A DNA stretch of 64,000 nucleotides from Gaeumannomyces sp. JS-464. Its lineage: Eukaryota; Ascomycota; Sordariomycetes; Magnaporthales; Magnaporthaceae. Positions 1 through 11,329 of the stretch are shown here, in pieces. Position numbers and translations under genes: made by a program. The first letter of the stretch is position 1. Every line of letters begins with the position of its first letter. The stretch is from the NCBI GenBank assembly GCA_002197995.1, contig NGZR01000005.1, positions 3,348,001 to 3,412,000 on the forward strand, written 5' to 3'. The notes under the pieces are model-generated. The model saw only the letters and a list, made by a program, of their open reading frames with translations. It was not told where the DNA came from and did not search any database.

Positions 1-3000
1 TTGCTATATTTTTTTATTTTTATATTATGTATAACTTTTAATTGGATATATTTTAATAACTTATTAATAATTATTATTAAATATTTCGGTCCTTTTTCGG
101 TAGCGGGAAGCTTTTTATAAAATTTATCGAAATGTTTTTCCAAAATTGGTTTAAAACCGGAAGAAAGCGTAATAACCTTTGTTTATATTATTATAACGGG
201 CGGGATTTGCGGTATATATCGTAATTGCAAACGAATCGTGCTATATCCCGTAATATCCCATCCTAATAGTAATCCCGGCATAAAACGGCGAATGTGTTAT
301 TTCGACCCGCGTAGTTTATAATCGGAAAAACGTATACTTTTTAAATTAAAATGGTAATTAATAATTCCTAAGTTAAAAGCTATAGCCGCCTTTTATATTA
401 AAATGCTTTTTATGTATTAATTTCGCAATTTGCTATTTGCGTTTTTATATTAGCTTTTAAAGAAAAACTGCGCGCATTTTGCTAAATTATTGCAAACTTA
501 TATTTATATGTTTTATCGCGGGCGTAACGCTTCGTTTTATAAATTCGCTAAGGCTTATTCGCGAAAATAATAGCTCCCGTTAAAAAAGGTATAGCGTAAG
601 TGTAACTTCGTATTAATAGCTGGGCCGGGTTAAATGCTAAGGTTTTTTTTCGTATCGGCGTAGCTTTTTATAAATTTAACTCGGGGATAGGGTGGTTATA
701 AATACGAAATTAATACGGAACTTTACTAACGTTATGCTTTAACCGGGTTGCACTAGTTATAATAGCGTTGCTTTGCGTATCCCTTTTTTTTCGTCCTATT
801 TTTTTCGTAATAGCGCGTTCGGTAATACTGCGTATTTCCTTGGTTGGTATTGCAAATTATAATTAAATTTCGCTAATATTTCCGTTTAGCGCATTTGTTT
901 TTCGGACATTTTTCGGGGTTTAAAAAAGTATTTTAAACTTTTATAGTTTATAAGGATTAAAACGGCTTAAATACGCTTCGTAATTTTGCATCCCAAATTT
1001 TTAAACATTTTATTACCGTTAAAAGTTTTTTATCGTGGATAATGTAATTGCGTTATGCGTCGTTTAATTTGGCGAAATGGTAAGCAATTGGTCGTTATAA
1101 GCCGTTTTTCCTTTTTTAAAATAAGTAACCTCCTAAAGCCGTCCCGAAACAGTTTAATTTTAACCTCGTATTTTGTTTTAAATCCCATTATGCTAGTACG
1201 GGTGTTTAAATAAACGTTAATTTAGCCGTTTAAATGTTATATCGATTTTATTAAATCCTATTAGTATAAAAGTCCCTTTTTTAGTTAAAATTAATAATGG
1301 CGCAGTTAGTTTTCGAATATTTGTAATAAAATCTCGGTAAAAATTAGCGAAGTTAAAAAAGCCGCGAATTTTTTTAAATTTTTTTGCGCTTTTTAATCGC
1401 GGATCGCGCGGATTTTTTTTAAATCGGTTTGGATTTCTTTTTTTACTTTAACTATAAACTTTAAATATTTAACTTTTGCATTACAAAATCGCTTTTTTCC
1501 AGGTTTAAATTTAACCCGGCGTTTTTTAACCGACGGAAAACTTTTTTCATTTTTTCCATATAATTTTTGCGAAATCCGAGGAAAAAATAAACACGTCGTC
1601 CAAATATACTAATACGAAATCGTTAAAAATATCGCTTAAAACACCGTTAATATAGCGTTAAAACGTTATTAAAGCTTTTATAAGGCCGAACGGGCATATT
1701 AGCCATTCGAATAGTTCGAATCGTATTTGAAACACTATTAAGTGTTTTTCGCCTTTTACTACCCGGATTTTATAAAAGCGGCTTTAACGTCCACTTTTGT
1801 AAACCATTTCGCTTTTAACAAAAAGCGGAATGTTTTTTTACCAACGGTAAAAAGTAGCGATTTTAAAGCGTAATCGCGTTAAATGCACGGTAATTTACGT
1901 ATAAGCGCTAACCTTTTAACTATTTACGTACTATTAAAACGGGCGCGGTTACCGGGGATAAGTTAGCGCGAATTTAGCCTTTATTTATTAAGTTAGTAAT
2001 TTGTTTACGCAGCTTTAAAAGTTATTTCCTCGGTATGCTATATAAGCGTCCCTAAAAAAGGTTCGAAATAAAGCCGTCGTCGTTTTTTTTTAGCTTAATA
2101 TGGTGGTTTAAATTCCCCCGGTGTAAAAGTAACCTTAATGCTTTTGTTTTTCGAAAAGGTCGGCGAATTTCGCTAATTTTTGGGGCAGCTTAGGTTTTAG
2201 CCGGTTAAACGGTGGTGTTTTAACGGTAAATTATAACATTCGTATTATTTCCTTTAAAAAGGTGGATATAAACTCGTAACCTTATTAAAGGTTTCGTTAT
2301 TATCTTCGGCAAACTGCGGCGAAAATACTGCCAATAACTACCGGAAATTTCTCCGGGGTTAATCGGGCTTTCGCTTTTTTAATTACGAATTAGCTTATTG
2401 CTTTTATTCGTAAGCAGCTCGAAGCCGCGTTAAAAGTAACTTGTTCGCGCTTTATCCACGAAATTTTAGGATAACGTCCCGTGGTATACTGGAATAATGT
2501 AAAATAAATAGGCTTTACCTAGCCATTTATATCCATTTTACAATTAGCAAAGTATTTAATAGCTAGCAAAGCCTTGCTTAAAACCGTTCCTAGCTATCGT
2601 AATTTATAAAATCGTATTTTTTCGATTTAAAGTTTTATCGCAAATTTTTCGCTTATTACCGCGTAATATTCGCACTTTAAATCCACTTATGCATTAACAA
2701 ATTGGGAAAAATTAAGTAATATCGAAACTAAAAACGGGGAGCCGTTTATGCTTCGTTTAATTTCCTTTAATTCGTTTTTTTACTTTTTTTAAATAGCCTA
2801 TTAGTTGCAATTTATATCCGCTACCGCAATTTCCTTTTTTAATTAAATCTTTTGTTAAAAGCTACTTTTTTCCTTTTTTAATACCGGTGTTTTAAGTCGG
2901 GGCTAACTTAACTTCCTTTAGCCGTGCCGCGCTTTGGTACCGATAAGCTCGTCGCTCGTATTCTTTGTTTTCACAATTTAAATACGCCCCGGATTCCCGT

Positions 3001-4162
3001 CGCCGTTGGAATTCTTCTTAAATACCTAAGGGGCGCGTAGCTTACGTGGCGGTTATACGTTAATATAAGCCGCGTTAACGCTTATTATTAGGGTATCCTC
3101 CGTACTTTTTTCGGTATAAGCAAAAGCGGGGGGTTATAATGCTTTTTACCGAATTTATTATTTAAATTAATCGTTTTTAATGCTTATGCAATGCGTTTAT
3201 ACATCGTTACCATTTCCTAGTAAAAGGTGGTATCGTATAAGCCGTTACCGCCGCTAAACGGATGCGGTTGGAAATGCGAAAACGGAGGTAATTAATTTTA
3301 ATTTCGTCCGCTTATTCCAATCCGCTAGCGGATGCTAGCAGCATTTCGAATTTGGTATAAAAATAAGTAAACGTTTAGCCCGGCTTTATTCGGCAAACTT
3401 CCAACTTCGCTAAAGCTTAGGCTTTTTTATGGGGGTTGTTAAAGATAATACCGAAGTGGAAAATAAAGTCGGCTAGGTTATACGTGCTATTTAATCCTCC
3501 GATTTCGTAATAAAAGCGTACTACATTTTAAATGCTTAGGGCTAAATACGCCAAATGTACTCGAATTTATCGCGGTCGTTTTCGATAAACTCCGCGTTTC
3601 GGTTAAGCTTATATTTGACCGCGTTTTTCCAAGCGTTAAAACCGCTCCTATCGCCGGCGTATAAAGTTAGGTTTTTAAAAGGCAACCGTTTCGGTGCGAA
3701 AAGTGTTACGTATACGGCTAAAAGTTGGTTCTTTTATTCCGTTATTACCCGCGTAATATCGTTACGGTGGTCGACGAAAAGCTTATTAGCGTTGTTTTGG
3801 AACTTTATTATTAGTTAAGTTCGGCCGCGGCTAATCGTGCTTAAAGGTTCGCAATGGCAGCGAATAGCGAGCTTTGTAAAAAAGGGGTCGGGGCACCAAA
3901 GGTAAAAGTTAAACCCCTGTCGTTATTCGTGGTGTTTGGTGTTATTATTATTATAATCCCTTTTGGTAGGAAAAGATCTTTTAAAAATGTAAATAAACCT
4001 AGCCATTAGGTGGTCGCTAATAGGGGTTAAAGTGATGTTATTTTAAGAAAAAAAAAGGAAAAAAAAGGCTATGGGAAAGTTGTGGTTCCTATATATACAC
4101 GAGTTGGCTTAAGGGTAACCCCTAAGCTGTTACTTCCGTGCTTAAAGCACGGAACCATAACA
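1..4162 (-). mobile_element. Gypsy LTR retrotransposon, family A, partial copy (RIP-degraded)
   Basis: This is the gag-to-reverse-transcriptase portion of a Gypsy element read on the minus strand; its other end lies before position 1. It runs nearly collinear with 55220-59362, the second family A copy in this window. The reverse transcriptase active site is visible as YLDD encoded by 1595-1606 on the minus strand, in the context V-Y-L-D-D-V. The frame is broken throughout by TAA and TAG codons, and C-to-T/G-to-A differences separate it from the other copy, which indicates RIP. The RT core lies roughly at 1300-2100. The gag side lies near 3000-3950, where one frame stays open at 3555-3818 by chance. 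The element ends in an LTR at 3988-4162. It was inserted into an LTR of family B, of which 4163-4411 remains. It is not a functional gene. Confidence 0.9.
3988..4162 (-). repeat. LTR of family A Gypsy copy (outer 5' LTR in element orientation)
   Basis: The segment starts TGTAAATAAACC and ends CCATAACA, so it has TG...CA termini. It matches 52088-52267 and 59183-59362 almost base for base apart from transitions and short indels. It is about 175 bp against 180 bp for the other two. An A-rich tract and a TATATATA-like stretch lie in its middle. Confidence 0.88.
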
Positions 4163-4411
4163 GGTAAAATTATAAATTTAACCCGTTATAAAGCAAAAGG
4201 CGGCGTATATATAAAAATGGATTTCCTACTGCTTTAAGTAGCTTTAATTAAGGCTTTAGCATTAATTAACTTAAGTTAGCTCCTAGGCATCCCCTAAAGC
4301 AAGCAATTAGATTGTCCTTTTAAGTTACGTGTTCCCCTGTTTACCACACTAGTAATACTGTTTTTCCACCCCCGAAATGCCTACTTTAAAAGCAAACCTT
4401 TAATTGTAACA
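4163..4411 (+). repeat. 3' part of a family B Gypsy LTR, truncated by the family A insertion
   Basis: The segment matches the last ~250 bp of the family B LTRs at 48692-49119 and 62766-63193, including the shared end ATTGTAACA. Its upstream part is replaced by the end of the family A element at 4162. LINE copy 1 starts directly after its last base. This is the oldest layer visible in the left graveyard. Confidence 0.85.
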
Positions 4412-5062
4412 CCCCAACACTTTTGGCTGCCACGGCTTTTACGTAGCCCGTAATGCGCCCGGGCCGATAAGTGCCTTCGGTGGGAAAATAAACGACGACC
4501 GGCACGTAACAACCGTATACGGCCCTTTCGCAATGCGCGAACTGCTCGGGCCCGTACTTAGCTAACCACCCGAATTGCTTTATAAAGCTTATACGAGTAA
4601 ACGAAATGCTAAAACATTTAACCCGTGGGGAAAAAACGCGGTTAAAAAATTAGGCGCATAAGCGTACCGAACGGCGGTAAAAAGGTGGAAGCCGCCGCTG
4701 CCGCCACCGTTAACACCCTTTTTGCAACCGCGGTACTAACGGACAATTTCGTTGTAACCGCTACCGCTAATGCTAATTTCGCGGCCGTACCGGCAACGCG
4801 CGCTGCTTCCGTTACCCCTGCCGCCGCCGCCGTTCTGCCGCTGCTACCCTGCCGGCGCTGCCGAGGAAAGCCCGGCAAGCCCGCCGGCTTCGGAAAGCGT
4901 GCCCGTACGGCCGACAAGGAAAAGCACTTTGCCAAAAAACTTAAGGTTAGTTTTAACAACCATACGAAGTATTGGCGGATATGGAACTGGATTTCCCCGA
5001 GCCCGAAAAGGTTATCGAAATAACGGAACCCTTTAAAAGAACCGACGGTACCGCCGGCTAAT
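4412..5062 (+). pseudogene. LINE ORF1 (gag-like) 3' remnant, copy 1
   Basis: The remnant begins inside the zinc-knuckle region (Cys and His codons near 4440-4600). It continues through an Ala/Thr-rich low-complexity stretch at 4685-4850 and ends with the conserved segment around K-V-S-F-N-N. The order matches ORF1 of copies 2 and 3. ORF1 proteins of Tad1-type LINEs bind element RNA through CCHC knuckles; that role is taken from the family, not shown here. The frame shifts several times, so no intact product is expected. Confidence 0.75.
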
Positions 5063-5089
5063 AAATTTTAAAAGCCAAAGCTTTTAATA

Positions 5090-8000
5090 CATTAACGCCG
5101 CTTTTACGTATGCCAGCAGCCAACCGGATATAACAAACGCATGGCATAAGGCCGGCGCTCGGGGCCTCGTTTTAAACGCCGTGTTTAACCGCCGTTTAAG
5201 CGAACGTACGACTAATTGGAAAGCGGGGGCTATTTTACTTTAACTATTTTAAAGCTAAAATATTACGTGGTGCTAATGCAAAAGCCTTTTAACGCGTGGA
5301 AAGGGAAGCTTATACTTTGCACCTACCCTCGTATAAGCTATTTAACTTCGGTAAATAGCTGGCACGATTATTAAACTAAACCTCGGGTATAACTTACGTA
5401 CGGAAAAACCCGGGCTTTAGCTCGTAGCGGACCGGCCGGTAAGCAACACCCGGGATATCTTTTGGCTTACCGTCGCCGGGTCACCTTTGTTAACGTATAT
5501 AGGCTTTTAAAAAAACCTTTTAAAACCTTCGTTAAACCTTTTACGACGTTAGCGTTTAACGGCAAAATGCATTATAGCTGGGGATTTTTAACGCAGGGTT
5601 TTTGGCGTAAAATTCGGTTAAAAGTAATAAAAATAAAGGCTAAAATATAACCTAATAGGCTAATATTTATAACCTTTTTTTACTTACCAACCTAAGCTAA
5701 CCTACGCATAACGATAAAAGCGTTTTGGATTTTACCTTTTCCAACGCCCTTTTAGCAACAACGGAAATCGACCTTTTGCTAGCCACCGATTCGGACCACC
5801 GCTTAATACGGATCGAAATTCCTAACCGTAATAACTTCGTCCTGGATTGCCAGCGTATTACGCTACCAAACGATAAACTACCGTTTTTCGCAAACGCGGT
5901 AATAACGGGGGCCGGCACTTTGCCGCCATTTATAAATCCATGCACGGCGGATTACTTAAATAAAACGGCCGAAGCATTAATAAACCTGTTAAAAAATGCG
6001 TTAATAGCTTTCGGCCGAAAGCTTAAAGTTAAAAAAAAAGGCTAACCTTAGTAAAACGAAAAGTGCGTTAACGTTTAACGGGATTTTGCAAAAGCTACGG
6101 CAAACGGCGGGCCTTTTACGGCCGAAGCCCGCTTTTTAAAAGCAACGGTTCGGGCGGCTAAAAAATAGTATTAGGCTAGCGTGCTGGAAAAAGTGGATTC
6201 CTCGAAAGCGCTATACCGTGTTGTAAAGTGGCATAAACTTACACCCGTTATACGGCTTCCCCCGTTAAATGTCGACGGGAGGTTATAATAGCCCCAAAAG
6301 ATAAAGCGAAAGCATTAGGCTGTAAAATCCTCCGTAGGTTTACGGCGGAGGACGATTTACAAAAAAACCCGTTATAGCAAAAGGCTACTTAAAAAACCGC
6401 ACAACTCCTGTAAAACCTTTACGTCCTTTTAGAAAAATGCCGGAAATGCACCGTTAGCATAGCAAACACGGCCCCGGGCGTCGACTTTTTAACGGTTAAG
6501 CTATTTACAGCGGCGTGGCCGGTAATAAAGGAATACGTTAAAGCTTTTTTTAAAGCTTGCTTTAGGGCCGGGCACTACCCGGCCCTTTTTCGCATAGCGG
6601 AAATGGTTATGCTAAAAAAGCCGAATAAAACGGATATAACGGATTTAAAATCCTACCGCCTAATAGCTTTGCTCCCGTGTTTAAGGAAAAGGCTAAAGCG
6701 GCTAGTAGCTTCGCGAATGGCATTTCTCGCATTACAATACGGGTTTATAATTTCGTAATACGCTAAAATTACCCCGAAAAAAGCCGCTATCGATTTAACG
6801 GCATGCGTGGCTTACAAAGTAAAACGGGCTTTCCAAAAGTATAAAACGGCCGCTTTCGTTATTATAAATGCACAAAAAGCTTTTAACGTTGTACTTCGTT
6901 AAAAGCTTTTTCGAAGGCTTTTAAACTAAGGCTAAAACTTAACGTTAATACGATAGGTATTATTTTTTGCAAAAAACAAGGTGGTTAAAATGCGTTTAAA
7001 AAACGCTACGGCACCCTTTTTTTCCCCGAACTGCGGGCTACTTTAAAAGTTACCGGCGTTACCGGTTTTATTTATACTTTATATAGCCGAAATTTTACTT
7101 AAAGCAAAAGCGGTTAAGTACGAATACGCGGACGATATAGGCATTTGCGTAACAGGTAGCATTTCGGAAAAGTGCTTTCGTAAAGCAAGGGTAACGGTAA
7201 CGGAAATCCTCCGCTAAGGAAGGGCTAATAAAGTGGCTTTCGACCCGGGAAAATGCGAGCTTATACACTTTTTTAAGCGGAAAAATCCCATAACCCCGGC
7301 GGTTAGGGCGAAAAGCCTTACCATATAACAAGCTATAAAAGCTTTACGATGGTTAAGGGTTTTTTTCGACCAAAGGCTTAAGTTTAAAGCCCACGTGGAT
7401 AATAAAGCTGTAAAAGCTTAAAGCGTTGCCAACCACTTCCAAAGGTTTACGAATTCGATAAAAGGGATACCGGCACATTCGATTTACAAAGCCGTTATAA
7501 CGGTTATAATCCTTACGGCTTTATATAAGGCTAAAGTATAGTATAAAGGTAAAACTAAACCACACCCGTACAAACTAGCACAATAGTAATTTATCCGTTA
7601 AAGCTATTTAATTAAACGGGTAAATAAAGCTTTAACCGCGTTTTTTCGGGCAATGGTTTCGGCTTGGAAAACCGCACCGATAAACGCTTTGCATTACGAA
7701 TCCGGCATTCCAAACGTACAAGCGCTTTTAAAACAAGCCCGCCTTCGTTTTGCGGCTCGTATAAATACAATATTAAAAAATCACCTTTTAACCGCAGCGG
7801 TTAAGCCGGCCTTTAACGCCCAAGGGCTTAAAGCAAGCCTGCCCGGCAAGCATACGACCTCGTTGCAAAAAACGGCTAAACTCCTTCCAGCTTGCACCCG
7901 CCCGGCTTACTTCTTTTATAAATATACGAAGTTTACGGCGGACACCCAAAAAAAAAGCAGCAGCTAAAGCATTTACGGCGTAGCTTCGCACCCTCCCACC

Positions 8001-8860
8001 CACCGACGTTATAATATATAGCGACGGGTTTAAAGCAAAAAACGGGGCAATTGGATACGGCTGGGTAATACATTAAACCGGCTAACGCAAACTTTCCGGG
8101 CACGGCCGGCTAGCGCATTCCGCGGAAGTATTCGACGGCGAAGCGGAAGGGGCCCGGATGGGCCTCCGTAAAGCCGTTTAAAGCTTCCTTAATTGCACTT
8201 TCCACTTATGCCTCGATAATACCTCGGCGGTTAACGGCTATTTAAGCACGGCTTTTGATAATTTACAAAAGGCTTTTAAAAAAATCCATTGCTTTATAAA
8301 TAAACATTAGGTATACGTACGCTGGTTCCCGGGCTATATGGGAATCCCCGAAAACGAAAAGGTAAACGCCGAAGCAAAGTTAAGATCAGCCTTGCCAATA
8401 CTTTAACATTTTAAACCAACGGTGGCCGGAGTAAAAGCTTTAGCCCGGAAAACAGCCCGGGACTCCCGGAACGCATGGTTTAAAAACAACTTTCCGGATC
8501 GGTATAAGGTTATAGGCCTCCCGCCGGTACCACAACACACGCCCGAAGCGTTACAGCTGCACCGAAAGGTATTGTAACGGCTAATAGCCGCACGCACCGG
8601 CCACGGGGATTTCGATTGGTACCACTGAAAGTTCCAGCACGAAGACGATAACCCGTGCCGTTGCGGAAAAAACAAATCCCTTTCCCACTTTGTATTTTGC
8701 AGGTTGGCTAAAACGGCTAAAAATAAATGGCTTATAGCGGACCTTTCCCCGGCTTTTAACAAGCCCGGATATTAAAAACGGCTTTTTTAAAAGCCCCTTT
8801 TTTTGCTTCGTTCGTCGAAGCAACCAACTACTATACTATCGCTAAACGATAACAACGGGG
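5090..8860 (+). pseudogene. LINE ORF2 remnant (endonuclease, reverse transcriptase, RNase H), copy 1
   Basis: Domains appear in the usual order. The end of an APE-type endonuclease shows a T-D-S-D-H motif in the open stretch 5725-6045. The reverse transcriptase has Y-A-D-D encoded at 7125-7136. An RNase H region lies at about 8010-8370 and a C-terminal Cys/His segment near 8650-8700. Frames change repeatedly and TAA/TAG codons are frequent. Copy 2 carries the same domains with fewer transitions. This is a dead copy. Confidence 0.82.
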
Positions 8861-9310
8861 CTTAAAAAGCCCGCATATATCATTTTCCTTATTCTCCTAC
8901 ACCTTTTGCCTTTTTCCTTTATACCACCAAAACTAACAGTAAGCTCGTTAGTTTTCCGCATTTCCGGCCGGGTTGGGGGTTCCGAAAACCTCCCAGCCTA
9001 AACCCCGGCCCTACCTTTTTATCGGCATACTCGCCGGCCGAACGCATTACTACCACCCGCAGCGCTTTACAACGCTTTGGCGTATATACATACGCCCTAC
9101 CGCCGATCGCCCGCTTACTAACAAAGAGCGCCGGAACGCGGCCCGACCTCCGTATGCTTTCGGGTTTAATTTTGCTAAACCGCCGGATAGCAACATATAG
9201 CCTAATGTTTAGCTTAGGTAACGCTAGCACGTTATATGCCCCTTGGGAGGCAAAGACTGGTAAATCCCGACTTACTAACGTTAAATATACTTACTTACTT
9301 ACTCATTTTA

Positions 9311-9323
9311 ATTGCACGCCTGC
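9311..9323 (+). repeat. Target-site duplication (left) of LINE copy 2
   Basis: ATTGCACGCCTGC at 9311-9323 recurs exactly at 15545-15557, immediately after the tail of copy 2. A 13-bp exact direct repeat bracketing a LINE is what target-primed reverse transcription leaves. Confidence 0.85.
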
Positions 9324-9759
9324 AAAAACCTTAGCACCTTCCTCGAATTCACCAATTTTTAGCATTGCGCTGTTAGTGCACATTGCCAAATTGCATACAA
9401 ATCCTTAACACCCGCTAATTAGCGACCCAACACTAATAACCACGCCCGCTAACGGCGTGGCGACGGCAATATGCCGTTGCCAACAGCCCCCCCGTCGGCC
9501 AATAGGGTGGCGCGCGCCCTTCTCGTCGGCCTAACGGCCCGGAGGAACGCGTCGCTACCACCCGGGCCTTTCCGCGCGTTAACGCACCCGATTACGCCGT
9601 TCCCGTTGCGGAATTAGCAACACCTAATAGGGCCCGATCAGGGCTAGAAAGGCTCCCACGACGGCAGCACCGGCATAGGTGCCCCTCCCCCCCTCCCCTA
9701 ACGCCGGCGTACGCGCCCACCTGTCGGGTCGGCCGCGGCGGCCGCGGAGGAAATTATTG

Positions 9760-11268
9760 CGAGCTATAGCCGCAAACAATCACAAACGGCCCTAATTTGC
9801 GCCACGCTAGCCCGATTTATCGACGCTGGCATTGCCTCCCTTTCGGCGAAAGCAATCCCCGAAGCCAACGGCTGGAAAGATTGCTTTATCGACTACGCTA
9901 AATAAGCCTTTTTCGGCCTACTTACGCCGGCCGAAAAGGAAAAAAAGCTTATACGAGGCCCGCGAAGCCCTCGCAACGCGCGCCCCGGCTACCTACGCGT
10001 CGGTAGCCCGGGAGGGCCACTAATAACCCCAATAACCCGTATAAGCTTTTCGGGGCCGTACGCTTTAAACTACCCGGGCACCCCGCTTATTAACAAGCTT
10101 TAAAGCCGACTTCCGGGTGTTCGTTAAAATCCCGAAAAAAACGGCAAGCTTGGGCTAACTAACAAACGGGTTTTAGCATTTGTAAAGCCTTTACCGATAG
10201 CAAAAACCTGCCGTTTACGACGGCCGACGTTCCGAAAACGTACCGATCCTTACCGAGTTCGTGTTAAAAGCAAAAACGGCCGATATTTAAAGCCGCTTTT
10301 GCAGTACCGATCCGAACTAAGCCGTTTATATAACGCCGAAAAGATCGAAAAGCCCGAAATTTAATACAACTATGTAATTTCCGGCTGCCTTACCTTTTTA
10401 ACCAACGGCTTTGGATAATGCGTCCCGGTATCGGATAAATTGGTGCGGGAGGAAATGGAAGCCTAAACAAGGCACAAACCGGTAAACGTTAAGCCTTTCG
10501 GGGCCGGCGTTAACTATTAAAGGCGTATATCGTGGATTATATCCCTTTATACGCAAATGGCCGGGTTTAAGCTTTAAGGGATCACTTTCTTCTTACGCCG
10601 CGTACAACGACACCCGCCGGTTACCCAGCACACCCCTGGCTGCCACGGCTTCCACGTGGCCCGCAACTGCGCCCGGGCCGATAAATGCTTTCGGTGCGGG
10701 AAAATAAACGACGACCGGCACGTACAACCGTATACGGCCCTTTCGCAATGCGCGAACTGCTCGGGCCCGTACCCAGCCGACCACCCGAACTGCCTTATAA
10801 GGCCCGTACGTGTAAACGGAGTGCTAAAGCATTTAACCCGTGGGGAAAAAGGCGCGGTTAGGAAATTAGGAGCACAAGCGTACCGGGCGGCGGTAAAAGA
10901 GGTGGAAATCGCCGTTGCCGCCGCCACCGCCGCGGCCGCCGCTGCCGCTAACGCCAACGCCCTTTTTGCAACCGCGGTTATTACGGACAATTCCGTTATA
11001 ACCGCTACCGCTAATGCTAATCCGCGGCCGGTACCGGCACGCCGCTGCTTTCGCTACCCCCGCCGCCGCCGCCGTTCCTGCCGCTGCTGCCACCGCCGAC
11101 GCTGCCGAGAAAAGCCCGGCAGATTCGCCAGCCCCCGAAGGCGCGACCCGTACGGCCGACAGGGAAAAGCACCTTGCCAAAAGACTTAGGGTTAGTTTTA
11201 ACAACCAATACGAAGTACTGGCGGATATGGAATTGGACCTTCCCGAGCCCAAAAGGCTATCGAAATAA
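9760..11268 (+). pseudogene. LINE ORF1 (gag-like, CCHC zinc knuckles), copy 2
   Basis: The N-terminal part carries a patch repeated in copy 3 (L-T-P-A-E-K-E around 9915-9950). The C-terminal part is clearest at 10640-10860: a run of Cys and His with the pattern C-F-R-C-G-K followed by C-A-N-C and H-P-N-C, that is, two to three zinc knuckles. A low-complexity Ala-rich linker at 10900-11100 follows, then a conserved tail with V-S-F-N-N. The family role is RNA binding in the ribonucleoprotein. Frames change at several points, so the product is probably not made whole. Confidence 0.8.
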
Positions 11269-11329
11269 CCGGAAACCCCCCGGAAGAAACCGACGGTACC
11301 GCCGGCTAACAACCCCAAAGCCAAAACCC

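Larger units (their letters stand above)
4412..9310 (+). mobile_element. LINE (Tad1-like non-LTR retrotransposon), copy 1, 5'-truncated
   Basis: The copy is collinear with copy 2 from about 10630 and with copy 3 from about 41690, so it lacks roughly the first 1.3 kb of copy 2 and more of copy 3. It contains the zinc-knuckle end of ORF1 and then ORF2. Its 3' end is a short run of tetranucleotide units (TTAC/ACTC) at about 9288-9304 after TTAAATATAC, the same tail as copy 2. Many positions where copy 2 has CA or TG show TA here, so the copy is strongly RIP-mutated. It was inserted directly behind an LTR end of family B. Confidence 0.9.
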